A DNA stretch of 64,000 nt. Source: Ciona savignyi. Taxonomy: Eukaryota > Chordata > Ascidiacea > Phlebobranchia > Cionidae. The notes below the pieces were generated by a model that saw only the letters and a list, made by a program, of their open reading frames with translations, did not search any database and was not told where the DNA came from. The stretch is from the NCBI GenBank assembly GCA_000149265.1, contig CH003024.1, forward strand, positions 900,819-964,818, read 5' to 3'. A program made the translations under genes and the position numbers. This document shows, piece after piece, positions 34,255-63,955 of this stretch; positions within the stretch are counted from its first letter, which is position 1, and each line of letters begins with the position of its first letter.

Positions 34255-34465
34255 AGTGTTAGTCGTAATGTCCAATGATTTATGTAAAAGTGTTAGTCGT
34301 CATGTTAAACGATCTATACAAAATTGTTAGTCGTAATGAATATAACTATGATACCATTCGTAAAAGTGTTATTCGTAATGTTAAACCTTCTATACAAAAT
34401 TGTTAGTCGTAATGAATATAACTATGATACCATTCGTAAAAGTGTTATTCGTAGCGAATATAAGT
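34255..34465. repeat. tandem repeat upstream of KCNN
   Basis: CTATACAAAATTGTTAGTCG, TAATGAATATAACTATGATA, CCATTCGTAAAAGTGTTATT recur with a unit of about 100 bp. Confidence 0.8.
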
Positions 34466-34812
34466 ATGATGACAACTTATTCAATTTGAATAGTAAGGCG
34501 AAAGGCCTTGATATTTGCTTGAAGCGAATATCGGCACTGAAAGGCAAATGCTAAAGTTCGTTCGAGTTGAATAGAACTTGATTTACAGTAATGAATGAAT
34601 AATCAAATTGATCAAGAACGAGGCCACTTTGTATTTCCAAAATTAGATCAATCAAGGGATTCTTTGTATCGATTTGATAAGCATTTCGAAAAAAAGGTTA
34701 GAGTCTCGCGCTGACAGCGTTTCGATTACTCTCCTAAAACACACTCTGCTTGTTTATATATAGATTCTAGGCGCCGCAAAATTGATTTTTGAAACGCCAT
34801 CGTTTCCTGTTT

Positions 34813-52616
<17,804 letters not shown>

Positions 52617-55194
52617 TAGCGTGAATGCAACTCCATTCGCCCTATTTTCTCTCTCACCAGATTGCAGGGAAGGGAAGATGGATAAACTTACGTCGCGTAG
52701 CGTGAAGAAGCGAAATATGAGTTTGAAATAAAGTTCGTTTTCTGAGATAAGGCAGGTCGATACAAATACTGTGTCTTCGCATTTGCGTGATATTTTTTTC
52801 TTTTGTTCTTACCTCGTTCACTCAAGCGCAGTCGTTTATTTTCGGAAAATCCGAAATCCTCCAATTTTGCAGAGAAGCCAAATCTCACAGTCTTGTTTTA
52901 TCTCTCACACTTCTTCCCGCTTACGGCGATCCGCCGCGCCAGCAGTTGCGTATATCTTTATGCACTTACAGCAAGTGTTCGTTCACATATATATAAGAAT
53001 ATTTCTAAGTTTTATTACATTTTATCTTTTGCCAGTATCGAACTTCTTTTCCTGTGAATAGTCTTTTTATTTATTCGTACTTTTCGACGCCCGAAATTAA
53101 AGGTTCTGCTAAAACACGAATTCGTGAACAGTTCTGCAAATGGTCGTTCCTGTGTTTTTGTTTTTATTTGCCCCAATACACAAGTTTCACTTTAAATGCT
53201 ACCACCAGTGGTTTGTTATGCTATGTATGCTTTTGTATTACTAACGCGCTAGTTATCCTTTGTTCGGAAAGTTTTTTCATCTTTAATCATTGTCTTATGG
53301 TCAAACGTTACAGCGTGTAGTGTCTCCCAGACACGGTACAGACAAAAGGAGTCACTCAGATTCAAAATTCAAACAATTTTAGGCAGCAAGAGCTAGAAGT
53401 AAAGTCAGTGGAATGTAGTTGTGTATCCCTAGGGGAATTACTTTTAGAATATAAAAAACAAAATGGACGTTTCAGCGTTTATACTTCTATCTAACAAGCA
53501 TAGGATCAAAACATTGCCATAATTTCATTTAGAATGTTTGTAATGCTAGTAACTAAGAACGAGAAACAAGAGCATTTAGAGATGCCCTTTAATTCTGTAC
53601 TAAGCTACTATCTAAATATACTTGGCCAACTCTTATACCAATTTGCAATTTCCATACAACAATTATGAATTCGTCAACATACAGAATGAAGTTACTCGGG
53701 GTTAATGGTAGACGGCGTCCCGTTCTATGAAAAGTGCACTGCAAGGATATACAGGGCGGTTTACTAAGTCCATTTTCATTAACTCTGCGAGTCTGGGCAG
53801 ATTCTATCGCTTTACATGTCACACTATATATTTATGTAGCTTCTGAAAAACGTTTTCGCATGGAACCATTCAGCGTTAAAATTCATTATATTTGCTATAC
53901 AGTTGTAATTAATATTAGGCCTACGTGACCTTCAAAATGTTTTGCTTGCGTTAGTCAATTCCTCACTCTCATCTCAGACAATTTCTAATTAGGCCGTCTT
54001 TACTATCTTTTCTTGGGGACTTTACAGTACAGTATTAAATACAATACAATGTCATATAACCATCTTTATTTAACGAATCATTACTTTGCGTAGCGGTCTG
54101 ACATTTTTTAAAACTTTTCGTCAATTGTTACATTGGCTTATTTTAACAAATGTAATTTTGTTAAGGTTAAAATTTTCAGGAATCTTAACAAGCATGCCCA
54201 TAGTTTGCCTCGGCTTTTAATTTTACAAAAACCCCAAGGGAAATTCCCGCTATCGGGGATATTTAAAAAGAGGCCAAATTTTAAGAATTTTTGGCGTTTT
54301 CGCCGATATCTCCGGATTAGAAAAAAAACTTTACTTTAAATTTCTAATCAATTTAGAGAATTAAAACACAAGTCATAAAAACATAACTAGAATTAGTTTA
54401 GTTTATTTGTTTTCGTTCCTTCTAGAATTAAAATTACCCAATGTACACCGGGAAATCCCTCAAAATAGAATAGTCCCAACCAATCATAAAAATACCATCG
54501 TATTGCACGTACAAATAAGGTAAAAACACAAATGTAAGATAAAAAAAATATAGATTTTAAATACGAACAAAAAAGATGCGTAGGACCCAAACCCATCGTT
54601 AACCCTTATCCGGGAAATCCCCATTTATTAAATTCCACTGATAGTGATCAATCCCATTAACGATTTATATAATAAAGAAGAAAGTGTCCAATTGAGTTAA
54701 ATATTCTGGTGTTGTAAGCTAATATGGTTTGGATAAACATTGGCAAATTCTAGGTATATTGCGCAAAGGAAAATCCGAGAGACCAAAGAATATAAGCACG
54801 ACCTTACTTTGAACTTCACTTCTATACATTTTAATATTAAAAAACATTACACAAAGCAAATTAACTGCCAAAAATATTATAACCAATCACTTTAAACCCT
54901 CAAATTATTCATAACATGTCTCATACGGAAGTTTATAACATTACTCCTATATGTAAACCACAAAACGTAGTGATTTCAATGTAACAACTTGTTTGTTTAA
55001 AAATGTTGTTAAAATACAAGAGTATGTGAGTTTTTTTAAGTAAAATAGATAATTAACTTATCTTAATAACCCTTCCATTAAATGTCGATTACAGAAACAA
55101 AACTACCACCATTGGTTCAACTCATTTATCCGTTACTGTTACCAATGTAATTTTAGGAAAGTAATAAAATGATGATAATGTAATCTAAGTAACC

Positions 55195-55315
55195 GAGTAA
55201 TGATTGCGTATTACTGACTATATTTGCGTATTACTGACTATATTTGCGTATTACTGACTATATTTGCGTATTACTGACTATATGACCAATGATTGCGTAT
55301 GACTGACTGACTACT
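55195..55315. repeat. tandem repeat, 21 bp x4-5
   Basis: TTGCGTATTACTGACTATAT repeated in a row, with a variant final unit. Confidence 0.9.
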
Positions 55316-55623
55316 ATATTTTTAGTTTATTTTTACCGATTGTAAAAACAAGGCTTTTGGCCCGAAGCGCATTTCACCGGAACTAACCGTGAAAGAAACA
55401 GCAACAATCGAAACATGTTTATAAACAAAGGAACAAGATTGGTGTGCCAGTTTTAACCGGAACATGCACTGGCGTACTATTGAAAGGCGAGTTATACTTC
55501 GGGTACAAATGATAAATTTGAAAATGTTGGGATCTTGGATACGCTGTGTTCTTCCTCCGGTGTGCGTGAATCAATCGGAATAATGGAAGCAGATGGGGGC
55601 TGGTAAGACCAGCCGGACAAAAG

Positions 55624-56115
55624 AAATAGAAAGCAGGCAATAATGTGTCCAGTAAGCGCTGTAGAAAAGTGTATGCTCGATTAGTTGACATTAAAACTGA
55701 AACAGCACCAAAACTGTATAAGGGTGGGATAGAATATCCATGCTTATTCCAGCGGGTTGCAAAATGCAGGTTATGTTATCATACGGGCCAGATTACCTCC
55801 TATCCACCATTGGGTTACTACAGGTATTACAAGTGTTGTATATAATTCAGTTGTTCACTGTTATGATCGAAAATAAAAAAAATAAGAAATAGAATGCAGG
55901 CAATAATGTGTCCAGTGAGCGCTGTAGAAAAGTGTATGCTCGATTAGATGACATTACGAACTGTGCCAAACTGTACAAGGGTTGGATAGAATATTCATGT
56001 CTAGGCCTATTTCACCGGGTTGGAAAACGAAGGTTGTGTTATCACCCTGACAATCGCCGGGTTACCTCCTGTCCACCATTGGGTTACTACAGGTATTACA
56101 AGTGTTGTATATAAT
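55624..56115. repeat. tandem duplication, about 263 bp x2
   Basis: GGCAATAATGTGTCCAGT, AGCGCTGTAGAAAAGTGTAT, GGGTTACTACAGGTATTACA occur in both copies, 55624-55850 and 55887-56115, with similarity of about 80-85 percent by eye. Confidence 0.85.
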
Positions 56116-56190
56116 TAAGTTGGTTTATTGTTATAATTTATTCCAGTCCAATTACTTTCTACAACCATTCGGATGACGGTATACTAACTG

Positions 56191-56300
56191 TTTAACCGAG
56201 CCAGGTTTCGAACCCATGATGGCATCCTTACTCGGACCGTTTTTATATTGTAGTCGGTATATGTATCGGTCGCGTTAACCATTTGGTCACACGACCGTAC
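56191..56300 (-). mobile_element. SINE-A, near full length
   Basis: Reverse strand: GTACGGTCGTGTGACCAAAT head, internal CGACCGATACATATACCGAC, box B GGGTTCGAAACCTGGCTCGG. The best SINE-A copy. Confidence 0.8.
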
Positions 56301-56447
56301 AAATGTTGTGTTTTTCCAGCCAGCCGGCAAAATGGTAACGTGTCGGACCACCAGCTGGTAGAATTAAAACAACACGCTGTTTCAGCAGATGTTGCCTGAA
56401 TCTAGTGATTTAAAGGGTTAAAATAGCAATGTCTCCATCCTATAGAG

Positions 56448-56572
56448 GTCGGTTAGTCTGGTGGTTTAGTGCGACGCCTTTCAACCGAAAGGTAATCTGA
56501 AGATTGCCCGTGTGTTAACCCACTTGGTTTTTCCATTCACGGGGATAAACATGAATATCCTATCCTATCCTA
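56448..56572 (+). mobile_element. SINE-B with internal deletion
   Basis: Head TTAGTCTGGTGGTTTAGTGC followed directly by the tail GCCCGTGTGTTAACCC and ATAAACATGAATATCCTATC; the middle is missing. Confidence 0.68.
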
Positions 56573-56710
56573 AGTACAATGCAATCTTCAGGAACCCGAA
56601 TGTAAACACAAAGTAATCTGGTGATTACCCGTGTTAAACCGCCCTCTGCTTGTTTACTCACAGGGACAAACACATAAACACTATTATCTTACCCAATACA
56701 TCTCAGATCT

Positions 56711-56925
56711 CGGAGAAAACTAAGGGGAGAAAAAGCGGGAAGGGGGAAAGGAGGGAAGCCGCACATTAAAATGAATATTATGACATTAGAGTTAGTTTTA
56801 AAAATGGGGTTGGAGTTGGGGTTAGTTCTGGGGTTGAGATTAGTGTTTAGGGAAGGGTTTAAATTAGTTTCTGTATAGTGAGCAGTTTCCCTCCTTTCCT
56901 CTTTCCCTTTTTTAGTGTTGCCCCA
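56711..56925. mobile_element. MITE-C copy
   Basis: CGGAGAAAACTAAGGGGAGA to TTTTTTAGTGTTGCCCCAG with the GGAGTTGGGGTTAGTT core; imperfect flanking CAGATCT/CAGATTT. Ends 36 bp below the last identified SLCO exon. Confidence 0.75.
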
Positions 56926-56960
56926 GATTTCAGCCCAAAACAACCCTTAATTGTACGTAC

Positions 56961-57166
56961 TTATCGCCATGAATCGAACCGCCATCCCAGTGCTGTCGTA
57001 CACCCAACACGACCCGAGCGAACCATCGCATTCGTTCACTTCCCACAGAATGCACGTGGAGTCGATGAAACCGCCGTACACGAACGGGCCCGGTATGGCG
57101 CCCAGAGCTCGTAAAAATAACCACTGAATACCGAGGCCGAACGACTTAAGAGATTGTGGAACAATT
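56961..57166 (-). CDS. SLCO: SLCO exon, TM11
   Basis: Phase 2 to phase 1: VPQSLKSFGLGIQWLFLRAL, GAIPGPFVYGGFIDSTC, SCWVYDS. Donor GTACGT. Confidence 0.92.
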
Positions 57167-60100
57167 CTGCAGTTAAAATAATAGTTTAATGAAGTCCTAT
57201 AATAAAAAATTAAACTGTACAACTTAACCTCAATTATATACAACACATTGGTAGCTTTTGTAACAAAACGGCGGCGCTTCGTTTTCCCATTTTGAGATTA
57301 AATATGATTATCCTAACATATATACCCCAAGCGCAACTGAATTTAATTATTGATTAACGTAGGAAAGGATTGTATGCGATATGCAGTCCGGTTCGTTGGC
57401 TAAGTTTTTTTGAAGCGAAGCCGAAAGGTTGGCTCGTTAATTGTCTCTTTTATGAGCACACTTAGCAGACGTCGGTTGAATCAAGTTAATATAATAAACT
57501 ATAAAATTATAGAAACGTCCTAATTCAATAGAAAACCCTACAATAGTCCCAATAACCGACGACGGCAAGGTGATCTAAAGATTGTGATAGCGCCATCTAA
57601 AGACCAATCGGAAGATTGTCCGTTTTAATGAAATGGTGATCTATTATGTGGATAACTTTATATAATAGTCAAAACAGGATGTTCATGTTTGTAATTTGGT
57701 TAACGTTCCTTTTTCATTGTGTAGAATTTTGTGTCTATGTGCCATATTTACAAACCGCCATTCGCCTGAACATCATGTTTCGCAGGCGATAACAAAGAGG
57801 CGGATTGGACCTAGCATTAAACGATTGGACCCAACTCTAATGATTTATGAACTCAACTCACCGAAGGGTTACAACAAGCGCAGGGGTGGTTGACACGAAG
57901 GTAAAGAATATCATTAGAAATGCAATAAAGAGGTAGATAGGCAGTTTGCCGCATTGTGTCTCACACGATCCGGGTGATGCGGTTCGTCCGGTGGAGTTGA
58001 TGAGAGATGACGGTAAGCATTGGCAGTCGGTGAAAGTCTGCATAGAAATGCTGGATTTTAGTGAAGGAAATTGGCCTAATCCATTATAAATGTCTATGTT
58101 GTCGAAAGTGTCGACTGGCAGGCGTTCATCACAGTATGTCCGACCGATTAGCTTGTCAGTAAATAGTGCGGTCGTGTGACCGAATGGTTAACGCGATCAA
58201 TACATCTCTATACAAAAAACGGTCCTAGTCGTGGACCCATCTTGGGTTTTGAAAAAAAGCTTGTATATTGGCTCGGTAAAAAATAAAAGCTTGTCAGTGA
58301 ATAAGTGTGTTTGTTACCTTTCAGCCAAGGGGTTGCAGTTTCAAAACTGGCCTCTAGCTAGTCGGTTGTGTCCTTGGGCAAGGCACTTTACGGATATTTG
58401 CCCGTCTTAATCATACGCAACACACTGTAATAGCTCCATCAACGCGACAGTGGGCGCGAGGTGACGAATGCATGTCTGTTAACCCCCCTGCGTTTTATAA
58501 CTAAATAAAAAATAAACATAAATATCCTATCCTATCCATACATTTATATTTTATTGACACACACCGGGGTTATCCCCTGATTTTGTTATAGTTGGAAGCG
58601 GTGTATGTATCCATAAGTGTTAATGTTAAGCTGCACCATTTTTAAAGACTTCGGAAACCTTAGTCTAATTAACGATTTACTGAGTTCAATACCAATTGGC
58701 TATTTTTAGTGTGAAAAAGTTGCCAAATTACAGAATTGTTACGAGTAAAAATATCCAAACAAAATTATTTATGTCACCGTACTGTCTTCATGCGACAGAT
58801 CCAATTCTGAATTTACCTAATTAAAAAAGTCAGTGTCTATTCGTGGTCGAAAATTTGCATGCAGATGTACCGGTCGATCAAATATATCGATCGATCGGAA
58901 GTAAGTTGAATAGACTGTGCACATTTGCATACATTCTTTCACACCAATTAAACAAGAAAACGAACCGTAAACGCTCAACGGAACACTATACTATATCATG
59001 ATAATACAGAGTAATATTGTAATGCAGAGTAATATGGTATAAGAAGAGTCCTCCCTACACCTAATCTCCATTATGGTAATCTAGTTCTACTTACACTTAG
59101 ACTTTATAAAGTTCTACATTAACATGTATGAATCTTCATTGTTTGTGCTTTATGTTATATATATTTTTGCACGTTGTTTGTATTTTATAAGTAACGGTTC
59201 ATTTTATAATTGACAGCTGTTAAAAGAAATCGGTTTTCGACACATTTGCTTTTATGACGTGTTTATGGTGGCGCCATCTTGAAATTAAACTACTCGTTTG
59301 TTGAAAATTCTCCAGTTAACGATTTCCTTGATTGATTATCCAGCGGTTACAAATGTCAACAGGCATTTCTCAACAGTTTTGGACTGTTTGAAATGGGTGA
59401 TTCCAGGTTGGTATTTTCGGCTGGTTCAGGTGTTTGTTTTATTACAGTGATCCTGTTCGCGCAGCAAAACACGACCACCTGTCTGCCAGCGGGCAAGCGT
59501 TTGTACTGTCTTAAGAATTCACCAAAACAGCTTGAGCTAAAACCATTCTCAAAAACAGAAGATTTTTCGCCGGTCTAAGTTTCGAACCTGCGACAGCTAT
59601 TTAATAGCTCCGTTTTTTTGTAAATGCTATGACTTATATGGATGAGTAGGAGAGCTGACTATACAGCAACTTTTTATATTTTTTACCGGGCAAGGCTTCG
59701 AATACTGATGGGCTTGTTACCAAGACCGTTTTTGTAGTGAATTGGTATATGTATAGGTCGCGTTAACTATTGGACCACACGACCGTACACAATGCAGTAA
59801 CTTACGGATACATGCATTCGATCAAACCACCAACCCCTATCAAATAGGCAAATACGTGATAAAAGCGCGGATTACAAAGGCTACCATATTGTCATCTCTT
59901 CCAGAACAGCCGGCGTGGCATCCAGAGTAATACGTCATTCCGTCTGCGCCGCAGACTGGTGCGTAGTATTCTTGGGAGCAGGAGCAATTGGAATTGCAGG
60001 ATGAATCAAGTCGAATTGCAAGTGAGCCGGAAGTGTCGTCGGAGCCGTTTTTAGAATCTCTGCGGTTGGAATTGGTTATGGCTTTATTCCAAACCTAGTT

Positions 60101-63100
60101 CCAAAACAAGTTTTCTTTCAAAACCAGCTTTATTTCAAAACCAGATTACTGCGTGTTATTGGAGTTATTAATTGAATCCTGGCTAGTATAAGGATTAATT
60201 ATGATGCCATCGTGTTAGATTACCATGCCATCGTGCTACCGTGTCAACGTGCTACCGTGTCAACGTACTACCGTGTCAGCGTGCTACCGTGCCAACGTAT
60301 CGGCGTGCTACCGTGTCAGCGTGCTACCGTGCAAGCATGTCATGAGAAAACTGGTGGGAGGGTTGTAAAATACGAAACATAGTCAGAGATTACCCTGTGG
60401 GTTCAAGCAACGTATGCCTTTTTTAAACAAGACCCGACTACGAGTTAATCCGGCCGAAAATGTGTTAATCCGGCGGAAAATCTACAATAAGTTGTTTTGA
60501 TTTGGGTATTTTAACGATTATTAGAAAACAACTATTTTATTGTTTTCCGATCATGCCCTTTAACAATTTAAAGACGTAAAATTATAAAACCTGATATTCA
60601 CCTGTAAGGCACGAACAGTCCTGTGGTTTGTACCGGATCGCAGTGCAGAATGGCGCCCGGTGATAGAGCGGATACTACGAAGGCCATTGCTGCACAGAAC
60701 TTAATTATCGACGGCGTATCCCATTTGAATCTGTTCACGGTGAAACCACCGACCAAGTGACCCATTACACCGGCAGGCACAAGAACAACCCCTGCAAGAA
60801 ACATTTAAGAAACCATTATGGATGTTGTTACCTTAACCTCATAAAACGCGAAAATGCAATACTTAAAAAAAACAATTTTAAGTTGATGATATTTTGTACA
60901 CCAGGTTTGGAGTTATTGTACTTTTAAGCCACACATTCCTGGCCATGTTTGCTACCCTGGAATCGCCTCTACAAATCGACACCGCTAGAATGTATTAAAC
61001 TAAGGGGAAATAAAAGATATTGCAGTAGCTCTAGTCGCCCGATGGCGGACGCGAGGAGATCTGACTTAATAATGATCTTTTCGTTTTTTTAGTAATAAGG
61101 ATAAAACATAAAAATATTACGCAAGATTACTAAAGGCTACACACGTATACACAAAAATGTACAGATGTGTTGCTGAAATTGACTAAAATTACCTGCCAGT
61201 AATGCAGATCTACTCGCGGTAACGTTGAACTCGTTTTCAATGACCTTAGCTATAAAAGCCGAAACCCCGTTGATAACCAACAGTTGGGAGCATCCTCCTA
61301 ACGTTAGCAATATAAATGTAGGGTTACGTAGCAAGGTGAAAAGAGCGGTGTGGAAATTCCGCAGTTTCTCTTTTATCCCGGCGTTTTGGTCGATTTCCAT
61401 CGCAAATACGGAGCGGTGGACTTCGGATATTCGTCGCCGTAGTTTATTCGATCCTGGTTTGAAAGAATTCACAACATAGAAATTAGTTTTACTGTAATGA
61501 TTCAAACAGTTTATTATGTCAAATTGTGTTGGTATTTAATCTTTCCTGCGGAAGAATTAAGTTTACTTTGTTTTATTTAGAAGTAGAAAAAAATGAGCAA
61601 GCAATTTTTATTTTAGAATTGCAAATCAATATAGTTTATATTAACAATCATTGCATTAAACATACGCGCAGCATAATAATTTTGAATTAGCCTAGTGCAA
61701 AATAAGTCGCCATAAACACTGAGTCTGGCCAGCTAGCGTATTTTCAGCACGTTGCCGGTCAGCCGACAGATGGCGTGAATCGAAATCAGCCATTACCAAG
61801 TCAGTTGTGTCATGTGTGTACGGTGCTGTGGCCGATTGGTTAAGGCGACCGATACATATACGACTACTTTATAAAAACGGGCCGAGTGACGATCCCATCA
61901 TCGGTTCTAAACTTGGCTCGGTAATATTTAGTACACTTTAAAGGAACTACTTTTCATTACGCCTGTAAGTACAAAGTTATCTAAAAGTCAGGTTCAACGG
62001 AAGTTTTGATTGGAACTAACAGTCGATGTCGCCTACGGCACGGAAATTGCTGGGTTTTTGGTGGAGCAGTTTGTATGCGGTTTGCACGAACGCTGCAGTT
62101 TAGAAATGCACAATCTATAAACAAACAACAATCCTACACGCCATCGCACAAAGACAATATGTGGTTTTTTTTTATAATACTCTGTTAAGCCGATTTCTAT
62201 TCACTGAATATTTTTATCTTTAATCGAAGTGTTAACAACACCTAGAGGAAGGAAGGGGATATTCATGTTTATTCCCGGGAATGGGAAAACACAAGGGGCG
62301 TTAAACGTCAGATTACCTCGCGCTCGATTCCGGAGCTATTATACAGTGTGTTGTACACGGTAAGGATTTAAAAGTCGGTTTATGTACGGTCATGTGGAAG
62401 AATAGTTAACGCGGCCGATACATATACAGACTCCTATAAAAACGGCCCTAGTTACGAGCCCATGGGTTCGAAACTTAGATCGGTAAAAAAGTCGGTTTAT
62501 AACATACCCACAAACCTGGAATTTCTTTCGGAAACAAGAAGAACGGAATGACCAGCAACCAGCAAAGGCAGGCTACCGCAACCGGTGCTACCCACCACGC
62601 CCCCACCCATCGAGGGTCTGAAGGAGTTATCCCAACACTGCAACGAAAATACAATAAACTAAGCAACTTTTATTAAGTCATCTCACTATGTAACTAAATT
62701 CCTTGGATAATAAAATTGTATTTTAATCGGCGTGAATGGGAAAACGCGGGATAGTTTTACCAGACCAATCGTTAGATTGCGTCACAGATACGGACGGGAG
62801 CTATTCGATGCCGGTCACGTTCAATACACTTTATACCAAATGTCGAGTTACTTATTTAGCTATTGCAGTGTGATTGATATGATTAAGAAGTTGTTGGAGC
62901 TTAAGTAAAACCCACTAATTTATACTAGACTTAGTTGATGTTCGCTAAGTACCTATAGCTCAAGGACACAACCTACAAGCAGTTTCGATTTTTCAACCCT
63001 TCGGCTGAAAGGCGTCATTATAGTATTCGGCCGCAGTAAAAAATGTAATAAATAAAGAAGAATAAGAAGGAAAAAATACCAAATGGGAACTGCCATCTGA

Positions 63101-63820
63101 TTTAATTTCAACTTTGATAAATTTATATGAGTACACATCGTGGACAAGTACCTATAGCAGGGAGTCACTCGATTTAGTGGATTCCAATAGATAGATCAAC
63201 AATCAAGAATATATTTAAAATGACAAACTTTGGGTGTTGGGTATTGATTACTACATAGAATGTCGAAAAGGTGTTTCTATGGCTACTTATGTGCTTTGTT
63301 GTGATTATATGTCTTAAATAGGTCATACTTGTTGTGTTATTTAACACCGCTCTTGCAGTCATTTGTTTTTTGTCCCGGTTTCCATTGTATCAGGCACGTC
63401 AACATAAGATAAGAAAGGTTGGCGGAAAATAATCTTTAAGCAATTTGCTTGTCAGTGTGTCCTTGAGCTAGGTAAAGCGTTCCTACATTGACTTCTGAAA
63501 ATTGCGGTTTAATAAATGGGAATAATCCTAATTGAATTGAGTAAATTCCGATCCAATCCATAATTTGAATAAACCGGTTAATAATGTAACGAGGTATGAC
63601 GCATCAATGTTAAGATCACAAATATGGCATACTATTGCTTGCTGTATAACGCAAACATGTTCAATATGTGGATTAATGGCGGACAGACACCTTTCTTACC
63701 TGTCTTTCGATACTTTGTCAATGTCAACGTATATATCAAGGAGCAACCCTCCAGAAACGAACCCAATCATTGGACCCAGGATCGTCGCCGAGTTGGCAAT
63801 TCCTATGAGATATAGTGTAT
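56961..63820 (-). CDS. SLCO: organic anion transporter (OATP/SLCO), partial
   Basis: Plasma-membrane organic anion transporter of the OATP family. Reverse exons 63700-63820, 62516-62637, 61193-61453, 60602-60791, 59885-60059, 57862-58037, 56961-57166; all joins keep frame, about 417 residues. In order: TM4-5 (ATILGPMIGFVSGGLLLDIY), the OATP signature region DPRWVGAWWVAPVAVACLCW, an intracellular loop, TM7 (LGGCSQLLVINGVSAFIAKV), TM8-9 (VVLVPAGVMGHLVGGF), an extracellular Kazal-like Cys-rich domain (CSCSQEYYAPVCGADGMTYY, HAGC; then TDCQCLP, CETQCG), TM10, and TM11 (SFGLGIQWLFLRALGAIPGP). The usual family signature has GAWW-x-G-F/L-L; here the Gly is Ala and the next residue Pro. N-terminal exons lie above 63820, mostly beyond the window. 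The last exon joins after phase 1 at 56961 and was not identified. Subfamily not assigned. Confidence 0.92.
57862..58037 (-). CDS. SLCO: SLCO exon, end of Kazal region and TM10
   Basis: Phase 0 to phase 2: TDCQCLPSSLINSTGRTASP, CETQCGKLPIYLFIAFLMIF. Confidence 0.92.
58167..58288 (+). mobile_element. SINE-A copy
   Basis: GCGGTCGTGTGACCGAATGG head to GGCTCGGTAAAAAATAAAA tail, in an SLCO intron. Confidence 0.75.
58311..58537 (+). mobile_element. SINE-B copy
   Basis: GGGGTTGCAGTTTCAAAACT head, GGTTGTGTCCTTGGGCAAGG, and the CATAAATATCCTATCCTATC tail. Confidence 0.72.
59683..59789 (-). mobile_element. SINE-A copy
   Basis: Reverse: ACGGTCGTGTGGTCCAATAG head and ATCAGTATTCGAAGCCTTG box B end. Confidence 0.7.
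59885..60059 (-). CDS. SLCO: SLCO exon, Kazal-like domain
   Basis: Phase 2 to phase 0: CNSNCSCSQEYYAPVCGADG, CHAGCSG. The acceptor AACCGCAG was chosen by frame. Confidence 0.9.
60205..60345. repeat. minisatellite, about 15 bp x9
   Basis: Units of the type GTGCTACCGTGTCAAC or GTGCTACCGTGTCAGC in a row, higher in GC than the surroundings, in the SLCO intron before the Kazal exon. Confidence 0.88.
60602..60791 (-). CDS. SLCO: SLCO exon, TM8-9
   Basis: Phase 1 to phase 2: VLVPAGVMGHLVGGFTVNRF, KFCAAMAFVVSALSP. Confidence 0.92.
61193..61453 (-). CDS. SLCO: SLCO exon, cytosolic loop and TM7
   Basis: Phase 1 to phase 1: LRNPTFILLTLGGCSQLLVI, SAFIAKVIENEFN. Confidence 0.93.
61818..61924 (+). mobile_element. 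SINE-A copy
   Basis: GTACGGTGCTGTGGCCGATTGGTTAAGGCGACC-type head (first bases GTACGGTGCTG), GACGATCCCATCATCGGTTC, TTGGCTCGGTAAT. Confidence 0.75.
62255..62356 (-). mobile_element. SINE-B 3' half
   Basis: ATATTCATGTTTATTCCCGG, GGAGCTATTATACAGTGTGT: the tail half on the reverse strand. Confidence 0.65.
62384..62490 (+). mobile_element. SINE-A copy
   Basis: GTACGGTCATGTGGAAGAAT head to GGGTTCGAAACTTAGATCGG, 25 bp from an SLCO exon donor. Confidence 0.75.
62516..62637 (-). CDS. SLCO: SLCO exon, OATP signature/TM6
   Basis: Phase 2 to phase 1: DPRWVGAWWVAPVAVACLCW, IPFFLFPKEIPG. Confidence 0.93.
63700..63820 (-). CDS. SLCO: SLCO exon, TM4-5
   Basis: Phase 1 to phase 2: LYLIGIANSATILGPMIGFV, SGGLLLDIYVDIDKV. 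A SINE-B lies 18 bp above its acceptor. Confidence 0.9.
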
Positions 63821-63837
63821 CTATGTTTAAAAGGCAA

Positions 63838-63955
63838 TCTAGGATAGGATAGAATAGGATATTCATGTTTATCCCCGTGAATGGGGAAACCAAGGGGGTA
63901 AACACGAGCAATCGTCAGATTACCTAACGACACAGCCGACTAGCTAGTTACCAGG
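63838..63955 (-). mobile_element. SINE-B copy beside SLCO exon
   Basis: GGATATTCATGTTTATCCCC, TCGTCAGATTACCT, GACTAGCTAG, on the reverse strand just above the TM4 exon acceptor. The window ends 45 bp later with no further feature seen. Confidence 0.7.

Larger units (their letters stand above)
27515..34812. other. 7.3-kb intergenic region, repeat-rich
   Basis: Contains SINE-A copies (27640-27889, 32400-32512, 33092-33468), a MITE-C and a MITE-D, and small tandem repeats at 33480-33600 and 34255-34460. Between 28200 and 29350 and between 30000 and 32390 no gene or named element was recognised. Presumably holds KCNN and CACNG flanking regulation. Confidence 0.6.
52617..56960. other. convergent intergenic region KCNN / SLCO
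   Basis: KCNN 3' UTR to about 52750, then low-complexity AT-rich sequence, two tandem arrays (55195-55310, 55624-56115), a SINE-A, a SINE-B and a MITE-C. The last SLCO exon (TM12) should lie here or beyond but was not recognised. Confidence 0.6.

Noticed and set aside
52771-53320. Several overlapping plus-strand frames of 69-96 codons after KCNN
   Set aside because: They lie past the KCNN stop and poly(A) signal, overlap each other in different frames, and resemble nothing recognised.
54393-54596. Hydrophobic 67-codon minus-strand frame as the SLCO last exon
   Set aside because: No similarity to OATP TM12, low-complexity AT-rich sequence, and no convincing acceptor of the required phase.
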